Positions 16,562 through 24,681 of a stretch of DNA of 64,000 nt are shown in pieces. Within the stretch, counting starts at the first letter, position 1, and the number at the start of each line of letters is the position of its first letter. Position numbers and translations under genes: made by a program. The notes beneath the pieces are model-generated. The model saw only the letters and a list, made by a program, of their open reading frames with translations, ran no database searches and was not told the DNA's origin. The DNA is from Dyadobacter sp. MSC1_007 (GTDB lineage Bacteria > Bacteroidota > Bacteroidia > Cytophagales > Spirosomataceae): assembly GCF_023667495.1 (NCBI RefSeq), contig NZ_JAMOZL010000001.1:62001-126000 (forward strand), given 5' to 3'.

Positions 16562-18375
16562 TTACAAAACCTGATCCCGGCCTGGCCGCCTACCCATCCG
16601 TAAACTTTGCTGCTGCTATCCGGCTTTTTCCCCAGCCAGATATGAGAAATGCCTTTATTTTCATTCACATTGATAAGACCAGAATCGTCGGCGGCAAACA
16701 CATTCAAGGACGGTCCGGCAAACAATGCAAACTTCCGGGTCAATTTTTTCTCTATTCCCAAAGAAAATTTGAAGAGCCCTTGTCCCAGACCGTCGGATTT
16801 CTGGTCGTGTAAAACGACTAATGCACCAGTCAGGTCCGCATTGACCATCCAACCTCTGCCGAGATTTTGGGCTGTGCCAAATCCGTAACCGATCGTCATA
16901 ATGGGCTTATTCCTTGCAATCGCGTTGAATCCGAGATTGAAAATATTATAAAACCTGCTCACACCGGTTTTGAATGCGGTATTGAAGTAATTGAACTCGT
17001 CGGAGGAAAATTCATAACGCCGGTAACCATTGCTATGCACCCAGCTGAACAATCCGAATGGAACAGTGGCTGTGGAATCCACATAATTGACAAAACCGAT
17101 CTGATGACCCTTCCGAACGGTGTGCGCGTAATTATATCCTGCCGAAAACTGATAACCGTCTAATACGCCAACGACCACATTTCCTACACCAGCCACCTGA
17201 AATCCTCTGAAATTCCGGCCTGTATAATTGATGAAGTTGGTACCCTGGAACCCGACGAAGTTTCCGAGGGTAAGGTTAAGAAAATTGGCATATTGAAAGC
17301 CCGTAACGTCATGCCCGACTATGTTACCAACTCCGGCAAGCTGGAAACCCGTGACATTACCGCGCACGACATTGAAAATGCTTCCTACCTCCATTTTATT
17401 GACGCCAAGCGAGTAGCCGGCAATCAGGTTGATGGAATAATCGTTGACTATATTCCCGCTGAGATGATGGTTGGTTCCCAGGAAAGGCAGGATAGACGCC
17501 TGGAACTGCCGGTGTAAAGTGTCTTCGATATTTCGGGTGTGAACTGCTTGTTTAGCTGACGCGAATGCATCTATAAATTTATTCTGCACGTTCCGGTAAG
17601 TCTGCCTGAACCTTTCATTGGCCCTGAACTCCGCTAACCGCTGACTCACCGTGCTATCGACGATAATCGTGTCGTCGGGAACATAAGGTGCGCTGGCAAC
17701 CTGGAATTGCGGTACTGCAACTTTACGATGGAGTGAATCTACCTGAATGGCATTCCGGGTGGCCAGCTTGCTTCCAAGCGGTTTAAGGGTATCCGGCGTG
17801 AGGGAGATCTGAAGGTAGGTATCCTTGCGGGCCGGAACAGATATCGATTTGCCGATATAGTCTTCTTTCCGAACCTCCAAACGTATCGACGGGCGTGAGG
17901 CCGGCAACCGGATTTTGTAATAACCATATTGATTACTTACTGCCGAAGCCAGCGTGGCCGATTCGTAAATACTGGCATTGGCCAGTTTCTTGCCGGTTTT
18001 ATTATCGATAATATAACCATTCAGATCAAAATCTTCTGGCTTTTCCGGCTCGTCCGGCTTGGTGTTTTTTTGGAGGATAATGTATTTCCGCCGCTCGCGG
18101 AAGGTAACCTTATCCTTGAAAAGCGCGTTGAGGATTTCCCTGACGCTCAGGTTCGTGGCTTGCAGGGATACTTTCGCTTTGATGTCGATCATATCCGGGC
18201 TGTAAGAGAAGCTGAACCCACCCAAGTCGCCGATTTTCTGCAAAGTTTCGTCGAGAGGCTGGTTAGTAACCCGGATGCTGATCCGCTTTTCCAGCAAATC
18301 CTGTGCCTTTACACCGCATACCAGCAGCAAAAAGCAAATGCAGAAAATGCCTGATCTGTAAAGATTTAGTTTCAA
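16558..18375 (-). CDS. STN-domain outer-membrane protein with LA_2272-type surface repeats
   Basis: A 605-residue exported protein next to a FecI/FecR pair. Order: signal peptide (1-24), STN (secretin/TonB short N-terminal) domain about 30-103 (TNQPLDETLQKIGDLGGFSFSY), carboxypeptidase-like regulatory beta-sandwich about 117-192, a linker, then about 317-420 a run of repeats of the pattern G-x-V-x-GFQ-x-A/x-x-x-N (FQLAGVGNIV, FQYANFLNLT, FQGTNFINYT, FQVAGVGNVV) like LA_2272 surface-repeat proteins, and a C-terminus that looks barrel-like. No TonB plug domain is seen. STN domains normally touch FecR, so it probably signals to the anti-sigma factor upstream. Confidence 0.8.
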   Translation of the reverse strand: MKLNLYRSGIFCICFLLLVCGVKAQDLLEKRISIRVTNQPLDETLQKIGDLGGFSFSYSPDMIDIKAKVSLQATNLSVREILNALFKDKVTFRERRKYIILQKNTKPDEPEKPEDFDLNGYIIDNKTGKKLANASIYESATLASAVSNQYGYYKIRLPASRPSIRLEVRKEDYIGKSISVPARKDTYLQISLTPDTLKPLGSKLATRNAIQVDSLHRKVAVPQFQVASAPYVPDDTIIVDSTVSQRLAEFRANERFRQTYRNVQNKFIDAFASAKQAVHTRNIEDTLHRQFQASILPFLGTNHHLSGNIVNDYSINLIAGYSLGVNKMEVGSIFNVVRGNVTGFQLAGVGNIVGHDVTGFQYANFLNLTLGNFVGFQGTNFINYTGRNFRGFQVAGVGNVVVGVLDGYQFSAGYNYAHTVRKGHQIGFVNYVDSTATVPFGLFSWVHSNGYRRYEFSSDEFNYFNTAFKTGVSRFYNIFNLGFNAIARNKPIMTIGYGFGTAQNLGRGWMVNADLTGALVVLHDQKSDGLGQGLFKFSLGIEKKLTRKFALFAGPSLNVFAADDSGLINVNENKGISHIWLGKKPDSSSKVYGWVGGQAGIRFCN

Positions 18376-18398
18376 ACCGAAGTAGTATTATGGATTAA

Positions 18399-19430
18399 TT
18401 ATTGACAGCCATTGCCTTCCAGCCAATATACTTTCCCTTCTTTTCTGAGGCTGAGATCGAGCGTTTCCGCGATAACCGAAAGCGTAGCATCCAGCGGCTC
18501 TTTTTCGAAGCGGATTGTGAGCCTGCATTGGGCGATCTTGTCGCTGGAAAGCCTTACATCCACGTGGTAGCCTTCACGGATAGAGGTAACGACATCACTC
18601 AGGTCGGCAGCATTGAAATCGTACACCTGCGTACGGTAACCCATCACATTCATGTTGGCTTGCAGGCTGCGGATGGAATCGGACAGCACTTCGGCACCTT
18701 CACCCTTAACCAGTTCTATTTTCCGCGCGTTTTTGCTTACCAGTACCTTTCCCGTAGCAACATCTACCCTCACTGGTGCTTCCTTGTAAGCTTTTACATT
18801 GAATGATGTTCCCAAAACCCTAATCTCAGTTCCATTAGCATCGATCACGAACGGACGCGATGCATCGGGTTTTACATCGAAGAATGCTTCGCCTTGCAGG
18901 GATACCGTCCTCAAATCGCCACTGAAATTTTCGGGATAGGAGAGGGATGAATTGTAATTGAGGAAGACCTTTGTTCCATCCGGCAGCACTTTTTCAGTTG
19001 TATTGTCGGTTGTGGCAACGCGCATTGTCTCAGGCTGTTTCTCTGAAAGCAGGAAAAACCACGCGAATGCCATAACGAGCACTGCTACTGCCGCAGCTGC
19101 CCACATGGTTACCGGTAATCTCCGCCGGGAAGCGGGTTTAAAATCTACCTCTATGGGTTGCTGCGTTTGCTGAGGAGGGATATTTTCCACAGAAACTTTG
19201 CCCATTTTGGATTTCATCTTGTTCCACGCCGCGTCAGTATCGACAGCCTTCTGCGTCTTGTGAAGCGAACCGGCATGGTCCCATATAAGCCTGTAAGCGG
19301 CCAGTTCATGTACATGCACGTCGGATTCTGCCAGCCAGGCGTCGACTTCATTTCTTTCTGCCTCAGTGGCGGTATCGGCCAGGTAACGTGCTAACAGTTC
19401 CTCCGATATGTTTGCATGAGATGAGTTCAT
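18399..19430 (-). CDS. FecR-type anti-sigma factor
   Basis: A 343-residue inner-membrane regulator: cytoplasmic part 1-104 with LARYLADTATEAERNEVDAW (sigma-binding), one transmembrane helix about 105-128, then the periplasmic FecR domain (about 140-235; DGTKVFLNYNSSLSYPENF, GEAFFDVKPDASRPFVI, VLGTSFNVKAY) and a C-terminal DUF4974-like domain (SDVVTSIREGYHVDVRLSSD). It holds the sigma factor inactive until a signal arrives from the envelope, here probably from the STN protein. ATG overlaps the sigma stop (ATGA 19427-19430). Confidence 0.95.
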   Translation of the reverse strand: MNSSHANISEELLARYLADTATEAERNEVDAWLAESDVHVHELAAYRLIWDHAGSLHKTQKAVDTDAAWNKMKSKMGKVSVENIPPQQTQQPIEVDFKPASRRRLPVTMWAAAAVAVLVMAFAWFFLLSEKQPETMRVATTDNTTEKVLPDGTKVFLNYNSSLSYPENFSGDLRTVSLQGEAFFDVKPDASRPFVIDANGTEIRVLGTSFNVKAYKEAPVRVDVATGKVLVSKNARKIELVKGEGAEVLSDSIRSLQANMNVMGYRTQVYDFNAADLSDVVTSIREGYHVDVRLSSDKIAQCRLTIRFEKEPLDATLSVIAETLDLSLRKEGKVYWLEGNGCQ

Positions 19431-20104
19431 GATAACGGTGTGATTAACTGTTCAACAATCGTACAACACAGCCAAAGCGTCACAGGCAGGTAATCAGCCA
19501 GTTCCGCCCGCAAAATTTTCAACGCTTTCCCGATCTGGTTTTCCACTGTTTTAATGGAAATTCCTAGCTGATCTGCTATTTCCTGATATTTCAACTCCTC
19601 AAAACGGCTTAATCTGAATGCTTTCTGACACTGTTCAGGTAATGTACTCACGGCTTTTTCAATGCGATCTTCCAGCTCATTAGCATGGATCACCTCGGTG
19701 ACCGATTCATACGAATGGCTGGTGAAATTCAATGTGTGTTCTCTATGGACTTCACGTACGGTAGCATGCTTGAAGCGGTTCAGGCAGTGGTTATGCACGG
19801 CCCGGTACAGGTAGGACTTTAATGAGAGCGTTATTTCGAGATCTTCCCGTTTTTCCCAGATGGTCAGGAAAACCGTTTGCACCACTTCCTCGGCTTCTTC
19901 TTCTTCTTTGAGCATCGAGCAGGCATAGTTGCAGAGGCGCGGGTAGTACGTGCGGAAAGTCTGCTCAAAAGCCTTTTCATCGCCCCGCCTTATCGCGTTG
20001 ACTATTTCTGGGTCGGAAGAGTGCACCGTTATCTGTTTTTGATTTTCGGTCAAAAATAGATAATCTCTTTCGATTAGCGGTTTGTGATATAGAAGAGCGG
20101 TCAT
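19427..20104 (-). CDS. ECF sigma-70 factor, FecI-like
   Basis: A 225-residue extracytoplasmic-function sigma factor. Region 2: DEKAFEQTFRTYYPRLCNYA and EAEEVVQTVFLTIWEKRE; region 4: LPEQCQKAFRLSRFEELKYQ followed by EIADQLGISIKTVENQIGKAL. ATG 20104 (MTALLYHKP) is preferred; the longer frame to 20203 would run through the long inverted repeat at 20125-20202. First gene of the sigma/FecR/STN operon. Confidence 0.94.
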   Translation of the reverse strand: MTALLYHKPLIERDYLFLTENQKQITVHSSDPEIVNAIRRGDEKAFEQTFRTYYPRLCNYACSMLKEEEEAEEVVQTVFLTIWEKREDLEITLSLKSYLYRAVHNHCLNRFKHATVREVHREHTLNFTSHSYESVTEVIHANELEDRIEKAVSTLPEQCQKAFRLSRFEELKYQEIADQLGISIKTVENQIGKALKILRAELADYLPVTLWLCCTIVEQLITPLS

Positions 20105-20124
20105 TTTAAATGTCCTTTGGAATG

Positions 20125-20202
20125 TGACAACTTGCCCCCTTGATCCCCCTACGCCTAAAAAAATATTTTTTTGAATAGGGGGAATGAGGGGGGCAATTGT
20201 CA
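20125..20202. repeat. Long inverted repeat with AT-rich palindromic core
   Basis: Left arm 20125-20150 (tgacaacttgcccccttgat then ccccct) and right arm 20177-20202 are near-perfect reverse complements, 26 bases each with a one-base bulge and few mismatches. The 26-base loop contains a perfect 16-base palindrome aaaaaaatattttttt (20157-20172). It lies between the divergent sigma-factor and GIN-lipoprotein genes. It could be a bidirectional terminator or cruciform regulatory site or a dispersed palindromic element. Confidence 0.8.
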
Positions 20203-20227
20203 TAAACTAAAAAATCACCTGTTAGCC

Positions 20228-20947
20228 ATGAAACAATTTTTTCTCAATCTATCTCTTGCATTCAGCATTGCGCCGGTTTTTCAATCGTGTGTTTATATTA
20301 ATTCGGACGATGATATTCCGCCGCGCGGAGAGGCGACCCGGACTTTCGATTTTCGCGATTTTGATGAGCTGGAAATAGGTAATGCATTCCATGTGAACGT
20401 CACGGCAGGCACCTCGTTTGCTGTTTCTGCCACCGGCGAGCGCAACGACCTGGACGATCTCAATATCTTTGTTCAGGACGGCAGGTTGGTGGCCCGTTAC
20501 AACAATTCGTGGAAAAACCGTCGTCGGATGGATATCGAGATTACGATGCCTGATCTCGAATCAGCTGAGTTTTCCGGTGCGGTTGAAGCCATGGTCGAGG
20601 GTTTTGAGAACTTGCCGAGCATTGAGTTTGATCTGTCAGGAGCTTCCAAATGTGATTTTGACGGAGCGGGGACTACTTTGAAATTCGAATTGTCGGGCGC
20701 GTCGGAGCTTAATCTGCAGGGGAAAATGAAATACCTTGATGGGGAGCTTGAAGGGGCATCGGACCTGAATGCATTCGATCTGGAAGCAGAGGAGTCGAAA
20801 TTGCGGGTGTCGGGCGCGAGCGATGCCAAAGTGTGGGTGACCAGGCTTTTGGATGTGAAGGCAAATGGTGCCAGCAATGTGAGATATCGTGGTAATCCTA
20901 AGGTGGAAAAGGATGTTTCCGGCGGGAGTTCGGTCCGCCCTGACTAG
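20228..20947 (+). CDS. GIN-domain (DUF2807) lipoprotein
   Basis: A 239-residue predicted lipoprotein: MKQFFLNLSLAFSIAPVFQSC ends in a lipobox with Cys21 (shown only up to the Cys). The rest is a DUF2807 head-GIN domain, a right-handed beta-solenoid with recurring SGASK, SGASEL, EGASDL, SGASDA, NGASNV and SGGSSV steps about every 20 residues. These proteins sit at the cell surface or outer membrane and their function is unknown. ATG 20228 was chosen for the lipoprotein signal; upstream codons run into the inverted repeat. Confidence 0.88.
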   Translation: MKQFFLNLSLAFSIAPVFQSCVYINSDDDIPPRGEATRTFDFRDFDELEIGNAFHVNVTAGTSFAVSATGERNDLDDLNIFVQDGRLVARYNNSWKNRRRMDIEITMPDLESAEFSGAVEAMVEGFENLPSIEFDLSGASKCDFDGAGTTLKFELSGASELNLQGKMKYLDGELEGASDLNAFDLEAEESKLRVSGASDAKVWVTRLLDVKANGASNVRYRGNPKVEKDVSGGSSVRPD

Positions 20948-20952
20948 CCTTG

Positions 20953-21651
20953 TTATTTAATCATCCCATATTTAGCCCTAGCCTGTGCTTTCGACATGCC
21001 GTCGAAATGCCACCATTCCGTGGTATTGGCTTTGAAACCGGCCTGGGTCATAACTTTCCTGAGCAACTGACGGTTTTCCACTTGGACAATCTTCAGTTTG
21101 CCTTTTTTAAGCATTTCCTGTTCGGCGCGGGGATAAGCCAGCGGGCCGAAAAAATCAAACGAAGTGCCCATATCCAACGGCTTGCCGTTTTCATCGGCGA
21201 TGGTGAGGTCTACCGCACAACCGAAATTGTGGTTCGAACCTATTTTTGGATCGGCGACGTATTGTGTTTTGCTCTTGGCTGGAATTTTCAGGTCGTCCAG
21301 CGCATTCCAAAGGTCGTATTGGGCGGAATTCGGGCGGGCAGCGTCGTAAACCAGCAGTTTATATTTTGGTTTGTATTGGATTAACAATGCATTGGCCTTC
21401 GCAAGACGCCTGGCCATTTCCGGCTGCAAATAGGCTCGGTTAAGTTCTCCATACACATCCCGGCCGATAAAGTTGTCGGTGGTTGAGTATTTCAGCTCGA
21501 CGCGTATAGTAGGGTCTACTTTTTGTACATCCACCAGCCCACAGTCGATCATTCGCTGTTCAATGGCAGGAATTGAGTTTTTAGATTGGGCAAATGTTTG
21601 AAAAAAACCGAAAAACGAAGCAGTGAAAAGACAAACGATTACTTTGAGCAT
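20953..21651 (-). CDS. D-Ala-D-Ala dipeptidase, VanX/DdpX family (M15D)
   Basis: A 232-residue exported zinc dipeptidase with a signal peptide ending FFQTFAQ. The active-site pieces of VanX are all visible: Arg in YDAARPNS, zinc ligands in SNHNFGCAVDLTI (SxHxxGxAxD) and EWWHFDGM (E-W-W-H). In Gram-negatives DdpX-type enzymes recycle D-Ala-D-Ala in the periplasm. The terminator of the upstream operon runs right up to its start codon, so it probably depends on read-through or on an internal promoter. Confidence 0.94.
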   Translation of the reverse strand: MLKVIVCLFTASFFGFFQTFAQSKNSIPAIEQRMIDCGLVDVQKVDPTIRVELKYSTTDNFIGRDVYGELNRAYLQPEMARRLAKANALLIQYKPKYKLLVYDAARPNSAQYDLWNALDDLKIPAKSKTQYVADPKIGSNHNFGCAVDLTIADENGKPLDMGTSFDFFGPLAYPRAEQEMLKKGKLKIVQVENRQLLRKVMTQAGFKANTTEWWHFDGMSKAQARAKYGMIK

Positions 21652-21696
21652 AAAAAAATGAATATCCTTGCAAGAGGTGCAAAGATATTCATTTTC
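21652..21696 (-). terminator. Rho-independent terminator after the LiaF-like gene
   Basis: Arms aatgaatatc (21657-21666) and gatattcatt (21684-21693) with an inner ttgca/tgcaa pair; on the minus strand the stem is followed by a run of seven T that ends at the vanX-like start codon. Direction fits termination of the PspC/LiaF operon. Confidence 0.75.
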
Positions 21697-21741
21697 GGTT
21701 CTTCTGGCTGCTGACGGCTTTACCCGCTCTCCGTGATGGGA

Positions 21742-22773
21742 TTAATAGCGCTTGATATTGATGCTGGTGAGCCCGCCTTCGTAATGCACGATTATTTTTT
21801 TAGCTGCGGTGGCGAAGTTGGCGGAACGATATAATCCGTTATCGACTTTGTCGAGGCCTCCCATATTCTTGGCATTTAATGCGCCATCCATATGCATTTC
21901 ACAACCAACCGACTCGGGAATTTCCAGCGTGACAGACGCAACTCCTGCTTCGATATCGACATTGGAAGTCGGTAATTTGTCGCCCAGTCTGATATCCATA
22001 TCAGCGACGCCGGTGCTTACTTTCAGTTTTTCAACCTTATAATTACTGAAATCGAAATCGCCCTTGCCAGCTCCGATACCCAGGTCGATACTCCAGATCG
22101 GCTTCTCATTGAGCTGGATCTTGGCCTGATTAGACATTTCGCCGTCCTTAATTTTTACATTCCCTTCCTCCATTTTGAGGCTGACAGTAGCCGAATTGTC
22201 CAGTTTGTTTATCGAAGTGTTGGATAAAAAACCGACAATGGTGCTTTTTGTACTTGCTTCAAAGAGCTTGGGTGTATTGCCATCAAGCGAAAACGATCCG
22301 GCACCGCCTTCGAGATTGAAATTAGCTTTCTGGATAAAATCCTCCATCTCATGGTTGTAGACGCCGTTGATGGGACGATCACCGTTTTTCCATTGCTTGT
22401 CGTCATTATCCCCGTCATTGTCGTCGTGGTTATCCCCATCGTCGTCATGGAAGCCGTAATCGTGGTCGTCATCATCGTCATGATCATCCCATCCGAAATT
22501 CCAGTCGTTGGCGTGGTGGTCGAATGCCCGGTTGGTCCGGTTCATGATCCCGCCGAACACGGCTAATGTGATAAGCAAGCCAACCACGCCGCCATATACA
22601 CCTCTCTCCCGGCCCGCAGCGAGCAGCAGTGCGCCTGCAATGATGAGCAGCACCGGCCAGTAAGGAAGTACGGCGTCCCAGTCGATGTTGAGAAGATTCA
22701 TGTTCCGGAGGAGCCAAATCATCCCGAAAATAACCAGCAATCCACCCCAAATGATACCGCGTGAATTTTTCAT
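21742..22773 (-). CDS. LiaF-like membrane protein with Asp/His-rich linker
   Basis: A 343-residue protein with membrane segments about 7-25, 37-53 and 60-76 (LiaI/LiaF transmembrane region), an extremely acidic, His-bearing stretch about 85-126 (more than half Asp, with about eight His), and a C-terminal beta-rich domain (about 145-343) of the LiaF/DUF2154 kind, with ANFNLEGGAGSFSLDG and ADMDIRLGDKLP. LiaF proteins modulate envelope-stress signalling. Starts three bases after the stop of the 61-residue gene; third gene of the PspC operon. Confidence 0.85.
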   Translation of the reverse strand: MKNSRGIIWGGLLVIFGMIWLLRNMNLLNIDWDAVLPYWPVLLIIAGALLLAAGRERGVYGGVVGLLITLAVFGGIMNRTNRAFDHHANDWNFGWDDHDDDDDHDYGFHDDDGDNHDDNDGDNDDKQWKNGDRPINGVYNHEMEDFIQKANFNLEGGAGSFSLDGNTPKLFEASTKSTIVGFLSNTSINKLDNSATVSLKMEEGNVKIKDGEMSNQAKIQLNEKPIWSIDLGIGAGKGDFDFSNYKVEKLKVSTGVADMDIRLGDKLPTSNVDIEAGVASVTLEIPESVGCEMHMDGALNAKNMGGLDKVDNGLYRSANFATAAKKIIVHYEGGLTSINIKRY

Positions 22774-22776
22774 GAT

Positions 22777-22962
22777 CTATATGTTTGATCGGTTAGCATT
22801 GTCGGAATTGAGAAAATTACGCAATAGGAGCAATCCCCCTGTGACGATGAGGATAATCGGCCAGAAAAAGCGCCCGAAATCAAAATCAGTCAGTTCTTCG
22901 ACCAGGAACAGCGACCCGGTGATGATGAGGATGACGCCCCAGAAAATGTTTCTAAAGTTCAT
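22777..22962 (-). CDS. Small LiaI/LiaF-type two-helix membrane protein
   Basis: A 61-residue protein, NIFWGVILIITGSLFLVEEL then FFWPIILIVTGGLLLL, two predicted helices separated by DFDFGRF. It is a short form of the LiaI-LiaF transmembrane region also present in both neighbours. It lies between the PspC protein and the LiaF-like protein on the same strand, with gaps of 43 and 3 bases, so it is very likely a real gene. Confidence 0.85.
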   Translation of the reverse strand: MNFRNIFWGVILIITGSLFLVEELTDFDFGRFFWPIILIVTGGLLLLRNFLNSDNANRSNI

Positions 22963-23005
22963 GGCTATGTTTAGTTAAATGTGAAATACAGGAAGGCAAT
23001 GCACA

Positions 23006-23629
23006 CTAGTTTACCCGGATCACCTGATCGTCCTCGTCATCGGGCTTTTTTAGCTCGGGATCCTCGGGGAAATGCGTTTCCGTTGTTGAGGACGGTGTGA
23101 ATGGAGTATAAGGCTGTGGATCAGGGCCTGGGTCAACCGGTTCGGTTGGCGGAGGTGTCGTCGGATACACTGTCGCTTTGTTTTCGCTTTCCTTGTCGCG
23201 TTGACGAAGGATCAGGAATGCACCGATGGCCATGAGCACGATCGGCCAGAAATATTTTTTGAACTGATACCACACTGGAAAATCATCAATCAACATTACC
23301 GCTCCAAAAAAGATCAGCACACCACCGAGGATCATGACCGTCTGATCGGATCTCTTTTTGTCGAAAATCGGATCGGATGGTTTGGACGGTTCGGAACCGA
23401 ATGCGGTGTGAGTGGTGTAAAACTCTCCGGCGGGGCCAGTTGGCAGCACAGCCCATAGGATAATATAGATCAAACCAGTCATCCCGAAGCCGGGAGGCAA
23501 CAGGGGCAGCGCCATTACAACGAACACGACGCGGACGATTACCACGTCAATATGCAGATACTGAGCTATTCCCGCTGATACTCCTCCGAAAACTGCCTGG
23601 TCTGGTATGCGGTGCAATTTCTTTTCCAT
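23006..23629 (-). CDS. PspC-domain membrane protein
   Basis: A 207-residue protein. The N-terminal PspC domain (about 1-65) shows LHRIPDQAVFGGVSAGIAQYL and IYIILWAVLP; then a LiaI-type pair of helices (about 95-140: VMILGGVLIFFGAVML, KYFWPIVLMAIGAFLILR) and a Pro/Thr/Asp-rich tail (about 150-207). PspC proteins answer inner-membrane stress. First gene of the three-gene envelope operon; a TAnnTTTG box lies at 23655-23662 on its strand. Confidence 0.92.
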   Translation of the reverse strand: MEKKLHRIPDQAVFGGVSAGIAQYLHIDVVIVRVVFVVMALPLLPPGFGMTGLIYIILWAVLPTGPAGEFYTTHTAFGSEPSKPSDPIFDKKRSDQTVMILGGVLIFFGAVMLIDDFPVWYQFKKYFWPIVLMAIGAFLILRQRDKESENKATVYPTTPPPTEPVDPGPDPQPYTPFTPSSTTETHFPEDPELKKPDDEDDQVIRVN

Positions 23630-23654
23630 GATTAGTTTAGTGTTTATTTGTAAT

Positions 23655-23662
23655 CAAAGGTA
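23655..23662 (-). promoter_or_regulatory. -7 box candidate for the PspC operon
   Basis: On the minus strand the sequence is TACCTTTG, an exact TAnnTTTG, 26 bases before the PspC start codon. No clear -33 partner was found. Confidence 0.4.
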
Positions 23663-23768
23663 GTAGGTAATGCAAGATACTGTAAACCGGAAAATTATTA
23701 TCGGCGGAAGAGCGTGTTGAGCGGATATTTTTAGGGAGAATGTAAATTAAAGGGATGAAAAAGGGCTC

Positions 23769-24392
23769 TTATTGCTCTTCAAGCGCTTCAAGAATGTCCA
23801 TCATGCTACCGAAATCCTTATAACCTGGCCGGATTTCGTCACTTCCGCGCAAGGCTATGCCGATATTTGGAAGAAGTTCGGTAAGAGCGCTTACGGTAAA
23901 TTCATTGTCGAGCCCGAATCCGACGAGTATGGGATATTCGGCCTCGATATTACCCAATACCTGCATCCAGGATTCCGACAATTCGGCTTCCTGGTCGCTT
24001 TCGAGCAGGAAATGACTGACTTCGCTTTCATAACGGCTTAAAATCGGGACAATCTCGCCCGAATCGTAGAGATCGACGCTCACACGCAGGAGGAGCGGAA
24101 GGTCAAGCTCGGCACGCAGGTAATTGAGCAAACCAGGATCATTCACTTGTACCGCGTGAACCGGATAGTCTGCTATTGTGGCCAGAATGACGTTGGCATC
24201 CGTTTTGCCCGTTTCTGCGACTAATGTTACGCCAGCAAGCCAGGAGCAGATATCTTCGAATTTTTTAGGAGATATATAGTTGGGAGAGTCTTCATCAATT
24301 GAAAAACCAAGCATTTCAACCCCCATTCCCGCACAATAACGGGCGTCAGAAAGATTGGTAACATTGCTGATTTTTACGGTTTTAGTAAGCAT
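23769..24392 (-). CDS. TrpF-like (phosphoribosylanthranilate isomerase fold) protein lacking catalytic Cys
   Basis: A 207-residue predicted (beta/alpha)8 barrel. The start KISNVTNLSDARYCAGMG mirrors the KICGxT..EDA opening of TrpF, and the end GSDEIRPGYKDFGSMMDIL mirrors its SSGVE..PGxKD phosphate site. The catalytic Cys of KICG is Ser9 here, and no clear general-acid Asp is visible. So it is a TrpF homologue that probably does not make tryptophan; function unknown. No trp genes are near. Alone on the minus strand, 139 bases upstream of pspC. Confidence 0.65.
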   Translation of the reverse strand: MLTKTVKISNVTNLSDARYCAGMGVEMLGFSIDEDSPNYISPKKFEDICSWLAGVTLVAETGKTDANVILATIADYPVHAVQVNDPGLLNYLRAELDLPLLLRVSVDLYDSGEIVPILSRYESEVSHFLLESDQEAELSESWMQVLGNIEAEYPILVGFGLDNEFTVSALTELLPNIGIALRGSDEIRPGYKDFGSMMDILEALEEQ

Positions 24393-24426
24393 TGTGGTGT
24401 TGATATGGTAATGTAATCTTTAAGCG

Positions 24427-24681
24427 TCACTCTATTTCCCCTTTGTACAGCTGTTCCACCGGAAAAATCAAATCCCAATCGCTACCCCAAACGATGTTGC
24501 CATGTTCAATTTTGAACTTTTTGAAATGGGTAAACTTTTTGTATTTGTCATGCTGGGGATGTGGATTTTGAGTCAGGAAATTTTCAAAATCAACTGTTTG
24601 CGAGGTTTGGTCAGAAAAGTTAATCAGGATTTTATAATCTGATAGATATCTGGCCCCGGTTATCTGCACAGTAGGCGTCAT
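24427..24681 (-). CDS. DUF2442 protein
   Basis: An 84-residue protein with DYKILINFSDQTSQTVDFENFL and HGNIVWGSDWDLIFPVEQLY, the typical DUF2442 wording. Function unknown. DUF2442 and DUF4160 genes are commonly found side by side, as here: its ATG overlaps the stop of the DUF4160 frame (24678-24681). This pairing has been compared with toxin-antitoxin modules, which is not demonstrated. Confidence 0.85.
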   Translation of the reverse strand: MTPTVQITGARYLSDYKILINFSDQTSQTVDFENFLTQNPHPQHDKYKKFTHFKKFKIEHGNIVWGSDWDLIFPVEQLYKGEIE

